DNA of 64,000 nucleotides from Pseudomonas sp. FP2309 (GCF_030687575.1 NZ_CP117439.1:3711501-3775500), one strand, 5' to 3'. Shown: positions 52,335-62,061, counted from the stretch's first letter. Made by a program: numbers and translations. Notes: generated by a model from the sequence alone, not told the origin.

Positions 52335-52337
52335 GTC

Positions 52338-52802
52338 ATGATCAAGCAACGAATTTCCCTGGGGTTCAGCGTTCTCTGGCGCACCTACCTGTTGTATTTC
52401 ACCTACACCTTTGTGCTGAGCCTGGTACTTGGGTTTGCATTCATTGATCTGATAGCCGCCCACAGAGGCCTGTTGCTGTATGTACCGGCCTTTGGACTCG
52501 TGTCTTTTGCGCTGCTGCTCACGCTTCTGGAGACAGGGTGTCACATCAATTTGCTGCGTTTTATGTTCGGCCGCCGGTTAAACCGCCCGCCCGCAGCATG
52601 GCGAAGCGACGTGCTTAAACTGTCATTGCTGCTCACGCTGCTGGGCACCTTGAACGCCTTAATTTCCTGGTTAGCACCGGTTGACGTATGGCTGCCCTAC
52701 AAAGCCTACGGGGGCTCGCTGCTGTTTTTTGTGGGGGTGTTCGCGGTCGGCTGGACTCAGGCCACGCCGAGCGACACAGCAATAAGCATTTCGCCTGATT
52801 GA
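52338..52802 (+). CDS. Small inner-membrane protein (154 aa)
   Basis: A 154-residue protein with four hydrophobic helices (about 12-38, 45-66, 87-108, 118-140), beginning MIKQRISLGFSVLWRTYLLY. The start lies three bases after the previous stop, so the two genes are co-transcribed. I see no catalytic motif. It may anchor or partner the lipoprotein. The base composition is slightly less GC-rich than the core genes around it. Confidence 0.75.
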   Translation: MIKQRISLGFSVLWRTYLLYFTYTFVLSLVLGFAFIDLIAAHRGLLLYVPAFGLVSFALLLTLLETGCHINLLRFMFGRRLNRPPAAWRSDVLKLSLLLTLLGTLNALISWLAPVDVWLPYKAYGGSLLFFVGVFAVGWTQATPSDTAISISPD

Positions 52803-52851
52803 AACCATTGCGCCGTTAATGCGGGCCCGACATAAAGGAAACCAGGACATC

Positions 52852-53075
52852 ATGCGCTCGAGTTTTATTAAACGCTGACCCACTACGACACCGATCCCGA
52901 TAGGGTCGATCTGACCGCGATCCAATCAAGCATCACCAAGGCTGCCTGCGCCGCACAAATGCGAAGCGACCAGTCGATACTTTCCGTGGGTCGCACCATT
53001 ATTTACATTTTTGGCAGTCAACACGTAAAAGAAGTTGGACGGTTCGAAGTCACCAGGCAGAGCTGCGCGGCCTGA
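52852..53075 (+). pseudogene. Small gene with a one-base frameshift
   Basis: An AGGA site and ATG (52852) open a frame that runs MRSSFIK and then hits a TGA. One base after the AAA run, the other frame continues LTHYDTDPDRVDLTAIQ and SVGRTIIYIFGSQHVKEVGR to a stop at 53075. Adding one A to the AAA run gives a clean 74-residue protein of a kind common in Pseudomonas next to small lipoprotein/membrane genes (a domain with a C-terminal Cys and a VxLxxI helix). The frameshift is either a real inactivation or a homopolymer sequencing error. Confidence 0.6.
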
Positions 53076-53099
53076 GGCGGCCGCTGGCGCCAAGCGGGT

Positions 53100-53606
53100 T
53101 CAAGCCCGCTTGGGCAGCTTCCAGTTTGGCCGTATGAAGTGGCAGGTGTAGCCGTTGGGTATGCGCTCCAGGTAATCCTGATGCTCCGGCTCGGCTTCCC
53201 AGAACGCGCCGGCAGGCTCGATCTGCGTGACCACAGGCCCCGGCCACAACTGGGAGGCATCGACGTCAGCCGCGGTGTCTTCGGCAATGTCGCGTTGCTG
53301 TTCGCTCAGGTAGTAAATCGCCGACCGGTAGCTCGGCCCAAGATCATTGCCCTGCCGGTCAGGCGTGCTCGGGTCATGGATCTGGAAAAAGAACTCAAGA
53401 ATCTGCCGATAGCTGATCACCGCCGGGTCAAACACGATCTCGATTGCTTCAGCATGGTTGCCATGGTTGCGGTAGGTGGCGTTCGCTACGTCGCCACCGG
53501 TGTAGCCGACGCGCGTGTGCAGCACGCCGGGGTAGCGTCGCAACAGGTCTTGCATGCCCCAGAAGCAGCCGCCGGCGAGGATGGCGGTTTCGGTTGAGTT
53601 GGTCAT
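53100..53606 (-). CDS. msrA: Peptide methionine (S)-S-oxide reductase
   Basis: A 168-residue MsrA. The catalytic motif GGCFWG lies at residues 12-17, followed by [15 protein letters not shown] and [13 protein letters not shown] with the conserved HAE, then [11 protein letters not shown]. It reduces methionine-S-sulfoxide in proteins with thioredoxin. The C-terminus is intact but has no obvious resolving-cysteine motif of the long class. The gene stands alone. Confidence 0.95.
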   Translation of the reverse strand: MTNSTETAILAGGCFWGMQDLLRRYPGVLHTRVGYTGGDVANATYRNHGNHAEAIEIVFDPAVISYRQILEFFFQIHDPSTPDRQGNDLGPSYRSAIYYLSEQQRDIAEDTAADVDASQLWPGPVVTQIEPAGAFWEAEPEHQDYLERIPNGYTCHFIRPNWKLPKRA

Positions 53607-53877
53607 GGTTTGTCCTTGCGGTTAAGGGAGACAGGGTAGTTATGGGGCAGTGTTGGGCAATACCAAGTTCAATTAAAGAAAAACGGGTGGGTGGTCGAGT
53701 CCGGTGACCTAAGGCCGGCGCCGGTTCTTCTCTATGCTGTGGAGCGTTCATCCACGCCCCCCATGGCTGTGGGTCGTGCCCGGCAATTGAAACGCGTGTC
53801 GACAATGGACGCCGGCGCTGGCCTTTGCGTCGAGCAGCACCGTTATTGATACCCTCACGTATTCGGGAGAGATGCTC

Positions 53878-54288
53878 ATGTTGACTGGCTTGAATCATCT
53901 GACGCTGGCGGTTGCGAACCTCCCCCGCAGCATTGAGTTTTATGCGGCCCTGCCCGGCTTCAGATTGGCTGCACGCTGGGACGCCGGGGCTTATCTTTGC
54001 CTCAGAGATCTGTGGCTGTGCCTGTCTCTGGACGAACGCCGATCGACGGAAAAACAGCCCGATTACACGCACTATGCGTTTTCGGTGAGCCAGGACGACT
54101 TTGAACACGTCACCGCCTTGTTGCGCCTGCGTAAGGTTATTGAGTGGAAATCCAATACGAGCGAAGGTCACTCGTTTTACTTTTTGGACCCCGATGGGCA
54201 CCGCCTGGAAGTGCACGTAGGCAGCTTGGCTTCACGCCTTGAGCAATGCCGGCGCCAGCCGTATGCCGGTATGCAGTTCTTTGACTGA
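53878..54288 (+). CDS. fosA: FosA-type fosfomycin glutathione transferase
   Basis: A 136-residue VOC metalloenzyme closely resembling P. aeruginosa Fos[13 protein letters not shown] with metal-ligand His7 and Thr9, DYTHYAF with the second His, and [19 protein letters not shown] with the metal Glu. It adds glutathione to fosfomycin using Mn(II) and K(+). I chose the ATG at 53878 since GGGAG stands 8 bases upstream and the protein then starts as in the family; ATG at 53872 is two codons earlier. The gene confers intrinsic fosfomycin resistance. Confidence 0.92.
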   Translation: MLTGLNHLTLAVANLPRSIEFYAALPGFRLAARWDAGAYLCLRDLWLCLSLDERRSTEKQPDYTHYAFSVSQDDFEHVTALLRLRKVIEWKSNTSEGHSFYFLDPDGHRLEVHVGSLASRLEQCRRQPYAGMQFFD

Positions 54289-54461
54289 ACGCAAAACGCA
54301 TCCACACGCGCGACCTGATCTCGTGTGCCGTATAGGCTAAAAAAGCTGGCCACGCTGGGTTCCTGTGGTTTACAGGACCTCCACCAACTCAAATTCCTCC
54401 GCCACACCTTGCAAAAATCCTGTCCAGATCATCAGAACAGCAAAGGCCTGCCGCCATTCGG

Positions 54462-54479
54462 CTTTCATGAAAATGTCAT
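54462..54479 (+). promoter_or_regulatory. Pho box upstream of pstS
   Basis: CTTTCAT-GAAA-ATGTCAT matches the PhoB direct-repeat consensus (CTGTCAT-N4-CTGTCAT) at 12 of 14 conserved positions. It lies 46 bases before the pstS ATG, and an AT-rich -10-like stretch (ATAAT) follows at a normal distance. It predicts PhoB activation under phosphate limitation. Confidence 0.85.
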
Positions 54480-54525
54480 AAAAATAATGCAGGGTGCGGG
54501 AGCCCGTAATCACTAGGTGTCCCCA

Positions 54526-55557
54526 ATGAAACGTTTTATGAAGTCTGCCGCGCTCGTCGCTACGCTTTCTCTTTGCGCCACCTCCGTGTCCTTCGCTGCG
54601 GAGAATGTCCGTCTGACGGGGTCTGGGGCGAGTTTTCCAGCACCGATCTACCTGACCTGGTTCAAGGACTTCAGCAAGAAATCCGACACTGTCACCGTGG
54701 ATTACCAATCCAAGGGCAGCGGCGCGGGCGTACAGGACTTCCTGAACAAGACCGTAGACTTCGCGGCCAGTGACTCGGCCATGAAAGATGAAGACATCGC
54801 CAAGGTCGCCGAAGGCGTGCAGTTGTTGCCGATGACCGCCGGTGAAATCGTGCTGGCCTACAACCTGCCGGGCAATCCCAAGGGCCTCAAGCTGCCACGC
54901 GATGTGTACTCGAACATCTTCCTGGGCAAGATCACGCGCTGGAACGATCCGCAGATCGCTGCCGCCAACCCTGGCCTGAAACTGACCGATACGCCGATCA
55001 CTGTGGTTGTACGTGCGGACTCCAGCGGTACGACCGCGGTATTCACCAAGCACCTGGCAGCTATTAACGCAGACTTCAAACAGGCGCTGGGCGAAGGCAA
55101 CACCGTCAACTGGCCGGCCAGTGACAAGTTCATCAAGTCGCCGAAAAATGACGGTGTGACGGCTACCGTGCGCCAGACCCCAGGCGCAATTGGCTACATC
55201 GAATATGGCTTCGCCAAGCTCGCCAAGGTCGACTTTGCTCAGTTGCAGAACAAGGCCGGCCAGTACGTCGTGCCGAACGCTGAAAGCGGTGCCGAGGCCC
55301 TGGCGGCGGTGAAAATGCCGGAGAACCTGGTGGCCTGGCTGCCGGATCCGGAAGGCGCCAAGTCCTACCCGATCACGTCCTATACCTGGATGATCTTCCG
55401 CAAGGACAACGGCAACCCGGCCAAGGCCAAGGCGATGCGGGAAATGGTGGAATACAGCCTGACCGAAGGGCAGAAGATTGCCGATTCGATGGGTTACATC
55501 CCATTGCCGCAATCGGTCGTCGAGCAGGTTCGCAAGGCATCCGCCAACATTCAGTAA
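54526..55557 (+). CDS. pstS: PstS, phosphate-binding protein
   Basis: A 343-residue exported phosphate-binding protein (signal peptide ending at SFAA). Phosphate ligands are visible in TGSGASFPAPIY, SKGSGAGVQDFL and ADSSGTTAVFTKHL. It captures phosphate in the periplasm for PstCAB. The frame could start at the GTG 54517, but the ATG at 54526 has AGGTG at a better distance. A Pho box lies upstream. A long hairpin after the stop probably protects the pstS mRNA, giving more PstS than membrane components. Confidence 0.96.
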   Translation: MKRFMKSAALVATLSLCATSVSFAAENVRLTGSGASFPAPIYLTWFKDFSKKSDTVTVDYQSKGSGAGVQDFLNKTVDFAASDSAMKDEDIAKVAEGVQLLPMTAGEIVLAYNLPGNPKGLKLPRDVYSNIFLGKITRWNDPQIAAANPGLKLTDTPITVVVRADSSGTTAVFTKHLAAINADFKQALGEGNTVNWPASDKFIKSPKNDGVTATVRQTPGAIGYIEYGFAKLAKVDFAQLQNKAGQYVVPNAESGAEALAAVKMPENLVAWLPDPEGAKSYPITSYTWMIFRKDNGNPAKAKAMREMVEYSLTEGQKIADSMGYIPLPQSVVEQVRKASANIQ

Positions 55558-55568
55558 AACCGTGAGGC

Positions 55569-55603
55569 CTCTCTCGGCGTGTGTCTGCGCCACGCCGTGA
55601 GAG
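55569..55603 (+). terminator. Intercistronic hairpin between pstS and pstC
   Basis: A 13-position stem with one T-T mismatch and a 9-base loop starts 11 bases after the pstS stop. In other phosphate operons such stems attenuate or stabilise mRNA so that pstS exceeds pstCAB. A similar role is likely here. Confidence 0.6.
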
Positions 55604-55627
55604 CCCCCCCTGTTCCGGACTTAGCCC

Positions 55628-56593
55628 ATGAACAAACCTTTTGTCGTACCGGTCAATCCGGACTCAGCCTGTCAGCCACCCTCGACGAAGGATTTCCTGG
55701 TTGATCGCACTTTTCGTGCGCTTGCGCGCATCGGCGTGGTGCTGATTCTGGCGCTGGTGTTTGCGCTGGTGTTCGAGGTGGGACGCAAGGCAATTCCCGG
55801 CATGGAGAAACACGGTTTCGACGTGCTCCTGGGCAGCGTCTGGGACGTCAACCAGGGCAAATACGGGATTCTGCCGGCTATCTGGGGCACGCTCTACAGC
55901 GCCTTTATTGCGTTGCTGATCGCCGGTTTTTTCGGCGTCAGCATGGCGATTTTCCTGACCCAGGATTTCCTGCCGCCCAAGCTCGCCGCCGTTTTCCGTA
56001 CCATCGTCGAACTGCTCGCGGCCATTCCCAGCGTGGTCTATGGCTTGTGGGGGATCTACGTGGTGATCCCGGCGATTCGGCCGCTGACTACCTGGTTGAA
56101 CAGCGAACTCGGCTGGGTCCCCTTTTTCGGCACGTCCCTGAGCGGGCCCGGGCTGCTACCCGCCGCGCTGGTGCTTGCGATCATGATTCTCCCAACCATC
56201 GCCGCCGTGTCGCAGGATGCGCTCACCGGCGTACCGATGAAAACCAAGCAGGCTGCCTACGGCATGGGGACGACGCACTGGGAAGCGATTCTCAAAGTGA
56301 TGGTGCCCTCTGCCGCCACCGGCATCTTCGGCTCTCTGGTGCTGGGCCTTGGGCGCGCACTGGGTGAAACGATGGCGCTGGCCATGCTGGTCGGCAATGC
56401 CAACAACATTTCCCTCTCGCTGTTTGCTCCGGCCAACACCCTCGCCGCCCTGCTGGCGTTGAACTTCCCCGAAGCCGGGCCGAACGAGATCGAAGTGTTG
56501 ATGTATGCCGCCCTGGTGCTGATGTTGATTACGCTGATCGTGAACATTATTGGCTCGATGATCATGATGTATGCGCAACGGGGTAATAAGTGA
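55628..56593 (+). CDS. pstC: PstC, phosphate ABC permease
   Basis: A 321-residue permease with six helices. The EAA-loop region PMKTKQAAYGMGTTHWEAIL-KVMVP and the charged and aromatic residues of the family are present (GYGIYVV-like GLWGIYVVIPAI, GLGRALGETMALAML). It imports phosphate with PstA and PstB. Its stop overlaps the pstA ATG by one base (TGATG). Confidence 0.94.
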   Translation: MNKPFVVPVNPDSACQPPSTKDFLVDRTFRALARIGVVLILALVFALVFEVGRKAIPGMEKHGFDVLLGSVWDVNQGKYGILPAIWGTLYSAFIALLIAGFFGVSMAIFLTQDFLPPKLAAVFRTIVELLAAIPSVVYGLWGIYVVIPAIRPLTTWLNSELGWVPFFGTSLSGPGLLPAALVLAIMILPTIAAVSQDALTGVPMKTKQAAYGMGTTHWEAILKVMVPSAATGIFGSLVLGLGRALGETMALAMLVGNANNISLSLFAPANTLAALLALNFPEAGPNEIEVLMYAALVLMLITLIVNIIGSMIMMYAQRGNK

Positions 56594-57504
56594 TGACCGA
56601 CCTGACCGCCGCAACAGACCTGACCGCGCCAGCGGGCGCGCTGCCCAGCTTGCAGCGCAAGTTCGAAGGCCGCGCGCTGCGCAGCCTGATCCTGACCACC
56701 CTGGTGTGGGCGGGCGCACTGCTGGCCAGTGTGCCGCTGATTTCTGTGCTCTACATGCTCATCACCCGCGGTGGCGCGCGACTGAACCTGGAAGTGTTTA
56801 CCGAGCTGCCGCCGACCGGCTTCGAGATGGGTGGCGGCTTCGGTAATGCCATGGCGGGTACCTTCGTGATGGTCGGCATCGCGGCCGCCATCGCGGTGCC
56901 GGTCGGCATCATGGCCGCAGTCTTCCTGGCTGAGCTTGGACCGGACAGCAAATTGGGGAATTCCGCACGGTTTGCCGCCAAGATGCTCACCGGTCTGCCG
57001 TCGATTCTGGCCGGCGTGTTCGCCTACGCCCTGGTGGTGATGACCACGGGCACCTACTCGGCGCCGGCGGGCGGTGTGGCGCTGGCTGTGCTGATGCTGC
57101 CGATCATCGTGCTGACGGCGGAAGAGTCGATGCGCATGGTGCCCAAGATCATGAAGGATGCCGCCTATGGCATGGGCTGCACCCGCTCGCAGGTGATCTG
57201 GAAAATCGTCTTGCCAACCGGCATGCCGGCCATCCTCACCGGCGTCATGCTGGCCGTGGCGCGTGCCGCTGGCGAGACCGCGCCGCTGCTGTTTACCGCA
57301 CTGTTCAGCAACTACTGGATTTACCACCAGGGCAACCTCGAAGTCATGAACCCCACTGCCTCGCTGGCGGTGCTGATCTACAACTTCTCCGGGATGCCTT
57401 TTGATAACCAGCTTGAGCTCGCATGGGCGGCCTCACTGGTGCTGGTGATGATCGTGCTGTTCGTGAACATCATCAGCCGTATTTTCGGCAAGCCCAAGTA
57501 CTAA
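56593..57504 (+). CDS. pstA: PstA, phosphate ABC permease
   Basis: A 303-residue permease with six helices. The EAA-loop is KIMKDAAYGMGCTRSQVIWK, and ARAAGETAPLLFTALFSNYW is typical of PstA. It pairs with PstC. A GTG stands just before the ATG, but the TGATG overlap with pstC favours the ATG at 56593. It precedes pstB by 18 bases. Confidence 0.94.
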   Translation: MTDLTAATDLTAPAGALPSLQRKFEGRALRSLILTTLVWAGALLASVPLISVLYMLITRGGARLNLEVFTELPPTGFEMGGGFGNAMAGTFVMVGIAAAIAVPVGIMAAVFLAELGPDSKLGNSARFAAKMLTGLPSILAGVFAYALVVMTTGTYSAPAGGVALAVLMLPIIVLTAEESMRMVPKIMKDAAYGMGCTRSQVIWKIVLPTGMPAILTGVMLAVARAAGETAPLLFTALFSNYWIYHQGNLEVMNPTASLAVLIYNFSGMPFDNQLELAWAASLVLVMIVLFVNIISRIFGKPKY

Positions 57505-57522
57505 GAACGGGAGCATCTAATC

Positions 57523-58341
57523 TTGAACGTATCCACTGCGCAAATAGCCGCTCCGTTTGTCACCCAGGCACCTGTAGTCATGGACTGCAAACTGGACAAG
57601 ATTTTCTACGGCAACTTCATGGCGGTCCGGGACAGCCATGTGCCGATCGAAAAAAATAAGATCACCGGGTTCATCGGGCCTTCCGGCTGTGGCAAAAGCA
57701 CCGTGTTGCGCAGCCTCAACCGCATGAACGACTTGGTGAAGGGGTTTCGTTTCGAGGGCCACGTGCATTTCCTTGGACAGGACGTCTACGGCAAAGGCGT
57801 TGATCCGGTGGTCGTGCGCCGTTACATCGGCATGGTATTCCAGCAACCGAACCCGTTTTCGATGAGCATTTTCGATAACGTCGCGTTTGGCCTGCGCCTC
57901 AACCGTTACAAGGGCGACATCGGTGACCGGGTCAAGCATGCCCTGCAAGGCGCCGCGCTGTGGGACGAAGTCAAGGACAAGCTCAAGGTCAGTGGCCTGT
58001 CGCTCTCCGGCGGCCAGCAACAGCGCCTGTGCATCGCCCGCGCCATCGCCACCGAGCCGGAAGTCCTGCTGCTGGATGAACCCTGTTCGGCGCTCGACCC
58101 GATCGCTACCCGGCGGGTCGAGGAACTGATGGTTGAGTTGAAGAAGGACTACACCATCGCCCTGGTCACCCACAACATGCAGCAGGCTATTCGGGTCGCT
58201 GACACCACGGCGTTTTTCTCTGTGGATATTTCCCAGGGTACGCGTACCGGTTATCTGGTCGAGATGGGCCCGACGGCGCAGATTTTCGACAACCCGCGTG
58301 AACAGATGACCAGCGATTACATCAGCGGCAAATTCAGCTAA
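57523..58341 (+). CDS. pstB: PstB, phosphate ABC ATPase
   Basis: A 272-residue ATPase: Walker [10 protein letters not shown], signature LSGGQQQR, Walker [14 protein letters not shown] and the H-loop VTHNM. The start is a TTG (57523) with a good GGGAG site; I see no ATG that would keep the N-terminal MNVSTAQIA head. PhoU does not follow, which is unlike the usual pstSCAB-phoU arrangement, so this may be the accessory copy of the phosphate transporter, or phoU lies elsewhere. Confidence 0.94.
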   Translation: MNVSTAQIAAPFVTQAPVVMDCKLDKIFYGNFMAVRDSHVPIEKNKITGFIGPSGCGKSTVLRSLNRMNDLVKGFRFEGHVHFLGQDVYGKGVDPVVVRRYIGMVFQQPNPFSMSIFDNVAFGLRLNRYKGDIGDRVKHALQGAALWDEVKDKLKVSGLSLSGGQQQRLCIARAIATEPEVLLLDEPCSALDPIATRRVEELMVELKKDYTIALVTHNMQQAIRVADTTAFFSVDISQGTRTGYLVEMGPTAQIFDNPREQMTSDYISGKFS

Positions 58342-58376
58342 GCCATACATCGGGTCAAGGCCGCATACCTGCAGAA

Positions 58377-58392
58377 GCCAAATGGATTTGGC
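58377..58392 (+). terminator. Short hairpin after pstB
   Basis: GCCAAAT, GG, ATTTGGC form a 7-bp perfect stem with a 2-base loop, 36 bases after the pstB stop. No T run follows, so read-through into the Fic-like gene is possible. Confidence 0.35.
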
Positions 58393-58435
58393 GGGCATCC
58401 GGTAGACTTTTACCAAGTGTTTCCAGGGAGTACCA

Positions 58436-59134
58436 ATGCCTGCTACGCATCGCCTTGATTTACCCGCGATTGAACGCGCACTACGCGAAGTGCAGAGCCG
58501 CTTTACCCAGCTCAGCCAGCACTTCACCGAGCCGCGCGACCCGTTGACCGATGAAGTGCTGCACAACGTGCTTGAAGGTTATGCGCTGGTTGACGAGTAT
58601 GTTGCCCGCGGCGTCGACCTGTTTGATCTTCGGCAACTGAACCTGATGCTGGAGATCAACGCCACGGTGCTCTGTGGCCGGGACCCGGCGCGCCGGTTGG
58701 AGTACGCGCAGCATCTGGCAGCGACCGAGGCGCACTTCTTCAACAATGTCGAGGGGGGCATCAAGGATTTGTACAACTGGTATTGTGCCTATCACAGCGA
58801 CTCGGTCTGGAAGCGCGCAGCGGGCGTCTATGTCCGCATTCTCAGCAAACCGCAGTTGTTCATCGAGGGTAACCACCGCAGTGGGTCGCTTATTGTCAGC
58901 TATCTGCTGATGCGCGCAGGCCTGCCCCCTTTTGTGTTGACACTGGAAAACGCCGAAGGCTATTTCAACCCGTCCTCGGTGATACGCAACTCTGCCAAGC
59001 ATGGCGTCAAGGCGTTGTACGAATTGCCCAAGATCAAGAAAAAATACGCAGCGTTTTTAGAAGAACAAGCACACGACCCCATGAAATTTTTTCTCAAAGG
59101 CCCGTCTTTGTCCGTCTCTGAAGGAAGCCATTGA
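58436..59134 (+). CDS. Fic-like protein with a degenerate active site
   Basis: A 232-residue mostly helical protein. Around residues 140-151 it reads QLFIEGNHRSGS, aligning with the Fic motif HPFx(D/E)GNGRxxR, and is followed by LIVSYLLMRAGLPPFVLTLE as in Fic proteins. The catalytic His is replaced by Gln140, GNG has become GNH, and the last Arg is Ser151. The E-G-N-R core that binds the nucleotide phosphates is kept. Fic enzymes transfer AMP or phosphocholine to proteins; this one should not catalyse that as usual. It overlaps the HAD gene by one base and lies 94 bases after pstB. Confidence 0.75.
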   Translation: MPATHRLDLPAIERALREVQSRFTQLSQHFTEPRDPLTDEVLHNVLEGYALVDEYVARGVDLFDLRQLNLMLEINATVLCGRDPARRLEYAQHLAATEAHFFNNVEGGIKDLYNWYCAYHSDSVWKRAAGVYVRILSKPQLFIEGNHRSGSLIVSYLLMRAGLPPFVLTLENAEGYFNPSSVIRNSAKHGVKALYELPKIKKKYAAFLEEQAHDPMKFFLKGPSLSVSEGSH

Positions 59135-59763
59135 TGAGCGTCAAACGCAGCACCGTCGGCAGTCAGGTCGCGCGGGCCATCCGCGGCGTTCTACCTATGC
59201 CGTTGTTCAAGCGCCAGCGCGTGCGGATTTCGTTTGATATCGATGACACACTCGCCTGCCAACTCCACCACTGCGATGTCGAGCAAAGCCGGCTGCCGGC
59301 GTGTGTTCATCGGTGGCTGGGTGAGCCGCTGCGCAAGGGCACTCGCTCGCTGATCCGGGAACTGCGTCGCCAGGATTGCAGCATCTGGGTCTACACCTCG
59401 TCCGGCCGCACGCCGGCCTATATTCGGCGCTGGCTGCTGCTGTACGGCATCCGCGTCGACGGCGTGGTCAACAGCGTCCTGCACAACCGTGCCCTGACAC
59501 TGCATGGAATGACGCATGCGCCTTCAAAGTATCCGCCGGCGTTCGATATCGACTTGCACGTCGATGATTCGCAGGGCGTGCAGCTCGAGGGGCATGACCA
59601 CGGCTTTCGCGTGGTCGTGGTGCATCCGGAGGATGACCGCTGGGCGCAGAAAGTCCTGGATGCGGTCGCGGTTGTCCAGGCGCAGCTCGCCTGGCAGCAA
59701 ATGTTCAGGCACAAACAACCGGCGCTACAACGGGCAGAGGCTTCTCTTGAGCCTCTCAGTTAA
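59134..59763 (+). CDS. HAD-superfamily phosphatase-like protein
   Basis: A 209-residue soluble protein. HAD motif I is VRISFDIDDTLACQ (nucleophile Asp and acid Asp), motif II is WVYTSSGRTP, and motif IV is LHVDDSQGVQL. The cap is small. It is probably a phosphatase acting on a nucleotide or phosphometabolite. The ATG overlaps the Fic-like stop (TGATG), with GAAGGAAG as ribosome site, so the two are translationally coupled and may act on the same target. This pairing of a Fic-like and HAD-like protein recalls writer/eraser pairs, but that is inference. Confidence 0.8.
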   Translation: MSVKRSTVGSQVARAIRGVLPMPLFKRQRVRISFDIDDTLACQLHHCDVEQSRLPACVHRWLGEPLRKGTRSLIRELRRQDCSIWVYTSSGRTPAYIRRWLLLYGIRVDGVVNSVLHNRALTLHGMTHAPSKYPPAFDIDLHVDDSQGVQLEGHDHGFRVVVVHPEDDRWAQKVLDAVAVVQAQLAWQQMFRHKQPALQRAEASLEPLS

Positions 59764-60039
59764 GTGAGGCTCCATCTGGTATACGGACAGTAACCGCAAG
59801 CGATCATCCAAGGCGCAACGGCTGACGCGTCTGAACCACCCCTCCTCGGGCGGATCCGCGACTTCACATCAACGTCCGGCCCGGCTTGGCGACATTCTTC
59901 TCCGACTCCCCGTTTTGGCCCCTCACAACGGGTGGGCAACCGGTTCTGCTACATCCCTCCTCCAGTCCCCGCCCAACCTGCCGATAACCCTACAAACTCC
60001 AAGCCTATTCCAGCATCCTCACTCAATCGAGTCGACCCC

Positions 60040-62061
60040 ATGAACCCACTCTCATTCCTAAAAAAGGCCCGGGCCGATCGTCAAGGCACCGCCACGCTCA
60101 CCAGCACCTCCAGCGAGCTGGACGCCGCCCTCGCCGCCCTGCGCATCACGCCGACCCTGATCACCGGCTTTATTTCGCCGCATCTGGACATCGACCAGAT
60201 CGCCACGAAGCTCAAGCGTCGTTTCCCGCAAGCCACGATCAGCCTGTGCACCACGTCGGGGGAATTGTGCAATGCGCCCAATGCGTTGTATTGCGCCACG
60301 GGCGAGCGTTGGGATCGGGTGGTGTTGCAGTTGTTCGATGACAGTGTGATTGCCTCGGCCGAAGTGGTGATGGTGCCGCTGGAGTGTGAGGACATTCGTG
60401 GAGGCGGTAAGCGGTTGGGGATGCAGGAGCGGATTGCCAAGTTGGTGGGGCATATCAAGCGGGTGCAGGTGCGTACGCCGATCGATCACCGCGATACGTT
60501 GGCTTATGTGGTGTTCGATGGGCTGTCGGCGTCGGAATCGTTTTTTATGGAAGCGCTGTATGAGTCGGGGCGTTTTCCGTGTTTGTTTGTAGGGGGATCG
60601 GCCGGGGGTAAGTCGGACTTCCAGAAGACGCTGATCCACGATGGTCAGCGCAGCTATCAGAACCATGCACAGATTGTGTTTCTGAAGACCGCCGCGCATG
60701 TGCGATTTGGCGTATTCAAAAGCCAGAATTTCAAACCGGCGGATTTGACCTTCAGCGTGCTGACGGCCTCGGTGGAGGACCGCACGATTGACCAGGTGAT
60801 CGACAGCAGCGGCAATATCAAGAGCATGGTGCAGGCACTGTGTGATGCGTTCAGTTGCGCGCCCCAGGCGCTGGAATCGAAGCTGGCCGATTACTCGTTT
60901 GCAATCCGGGTGGGCAGTGAGTTGTTTGTGCGGTCCATCGCGCGTATCGACTTTGAGCAGCAGATCGTGCAGTTGTTTTGCGACGTGGCGCCCGGCGAGG
61001 AACTGGTGATGGTGCGGCGTACGCCGTTGCGCGAAGCCACGCGTGTGGACTACGAGCAGTTTTTGCGCGGCAAAGGCGGCCAGCCGGTAGCGGGGATTTT
61101 GAACGACTGCATCTTGCGCCGGCTGAACAACGGCGCCGAGTTGGCCAGCATGGCCGGTACGTTTGGTGATGTGCCGTTGGCAGGGTTTTCGACCTTTGGA
61201 GAGATTCTGGGGCTGAACCTGAACCAGACGCTGACGGCGATTTTCTTCTTTCGGGTGACCAAGGGGGCGAGTTTCTCGGACGAGTACGTGGACAATTTCA
61301 TCGCCCACTACGGCGAGTTCAAGGCGTTCTTCCTACGTCGCCAGGTGAAGAAGCTGGCGGGGTTGAACCATGTGGTGGTCAAGCAGATTGCTGCGTTCAA
61401 GAACAATGACTTCTCCAACACCCTCAATACCCGCGGGCTGGACAGCAATATCCTGCCGGTGTTCGAAGGGCTGGCGGACTTGGGCCTGGTATTGGCTCAG
61501 GCTGAGCGTCAGCAGGAAGACATCGCGGCGCAGCTCAAGCATTACTCGGGTGAATTGCACGCCTCGATGGATGAGCTGGTAAGCACGATCGACCAGCAGA
61601 ATGCAGTGTCTGAACAGGCCGGGGCCACGGTGGAGGGGTTGTCGAGCCAGGCGGATGTTGCGGTGGAAGGCGCGCGTACGCTGGCGGGGTCGAGTTTGCG
61701 GATCCAGTCGATTGTGCAGGTGATCCAGCAGATCGCCGGGCAGACCAACTTGCTGGCGCTCAACGCGGCCATCGAAGCGGCGCGCGCGGGCGACCTGGGC
61801 CGTGGCTTTGCGGTGGTGGCCGACGAGGTGCGCAAACTGGCGGAAATCACGCGCAAGAATGCGGCGGAAATTGGCGTGGATATTGATGTGTTGTCGGGCG
61901 AGATCCAGCGGGTGGCGCAGCAGATCGAAGACCAGTCCACCGGCGTCGGCGCGCTGCGCGAGATGCTCGATGCGCTGGAGGCGTCCAGCCGCGCGACGGA
62001 GGGCACGGCGCAGCGCACCAAAACCATTGCGGATACGTTAACGGGGCTGACCCATGCGTAG
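60040..62061 (+). CDS. Soluble chemoreceptor with FIST sensor domains
   Basis: A 673-residue protein. Residues about 25-220 form a FIST_N domain ([51 protein letters not shown]), about 235-390 a FIST_C domain ([20 protein letters not shown]), and about 480-673 an MCP signalling module with [20 protein letters not shown]. There is no transmembrane segment, so it is cytosolic. FIST proteins such as NosP bind heme or nitric oxide or small ligands; the heme-ligating residue was not checked. The open frame starts at 59932 but the ATG at 60040 gives a standard start. The MCP part has no long C-terminal tail. Confidence 0.85.
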   Translation: MNPLSFLKKARADRQGTATLTSTSSELDAALAALRITPTLITGFISPHLDIDQIATKLKRRFPQATISLCTTSGELCNAPNALYCATGERWDRVVLQLFDDSVIASAEVVMVPLECEDIRGGGKRLGMQERIAKLVGHIKRVQVRTPIDHRDTLAYVVFDGLSASESFFMEALYESGRFPCLFVGGSAGGKSDFQKTLIHDGQRSYQNHAQIVFLKTAAHVRFGVFKSQNFKPADLTFSVLTASVEDRTIDQVIDSSGNIKSMVQALCDAFSCAPQALESKLADYSFAIRVGSELFVRSIARIDFEQQIVQLFCDVAPGEELVMVRRTPLREATRVDYEQFLRGKGGQPVAGILNDCILRRLNNGAELASMAGTFGDVPLAGFSTFGEILGLNLNQTLTAIFFFRVTKGASFSDEYVDNFIAHYGEFKAFFLRRQVKKLAGLNHVVVKQIAAFKNNDFSNTLNTRGLDSNILPVFEGLADLGLVLAQAERQQEDIAAQLKHYSGELHASMDELVSTIDQQNAVSEQAGATVEGLSSQADVAVEGARTLAGSSLRIQSIVQVIQQIAGQTNLLALNAAIEAARAGDLGRGFAVVADEVRKLAEITRKNAAEIGVDIDVLSGEIQRVAQQIEDQSTGVGALREMLDALEASSRATEGTAQRTKTIADTLTGLTHA

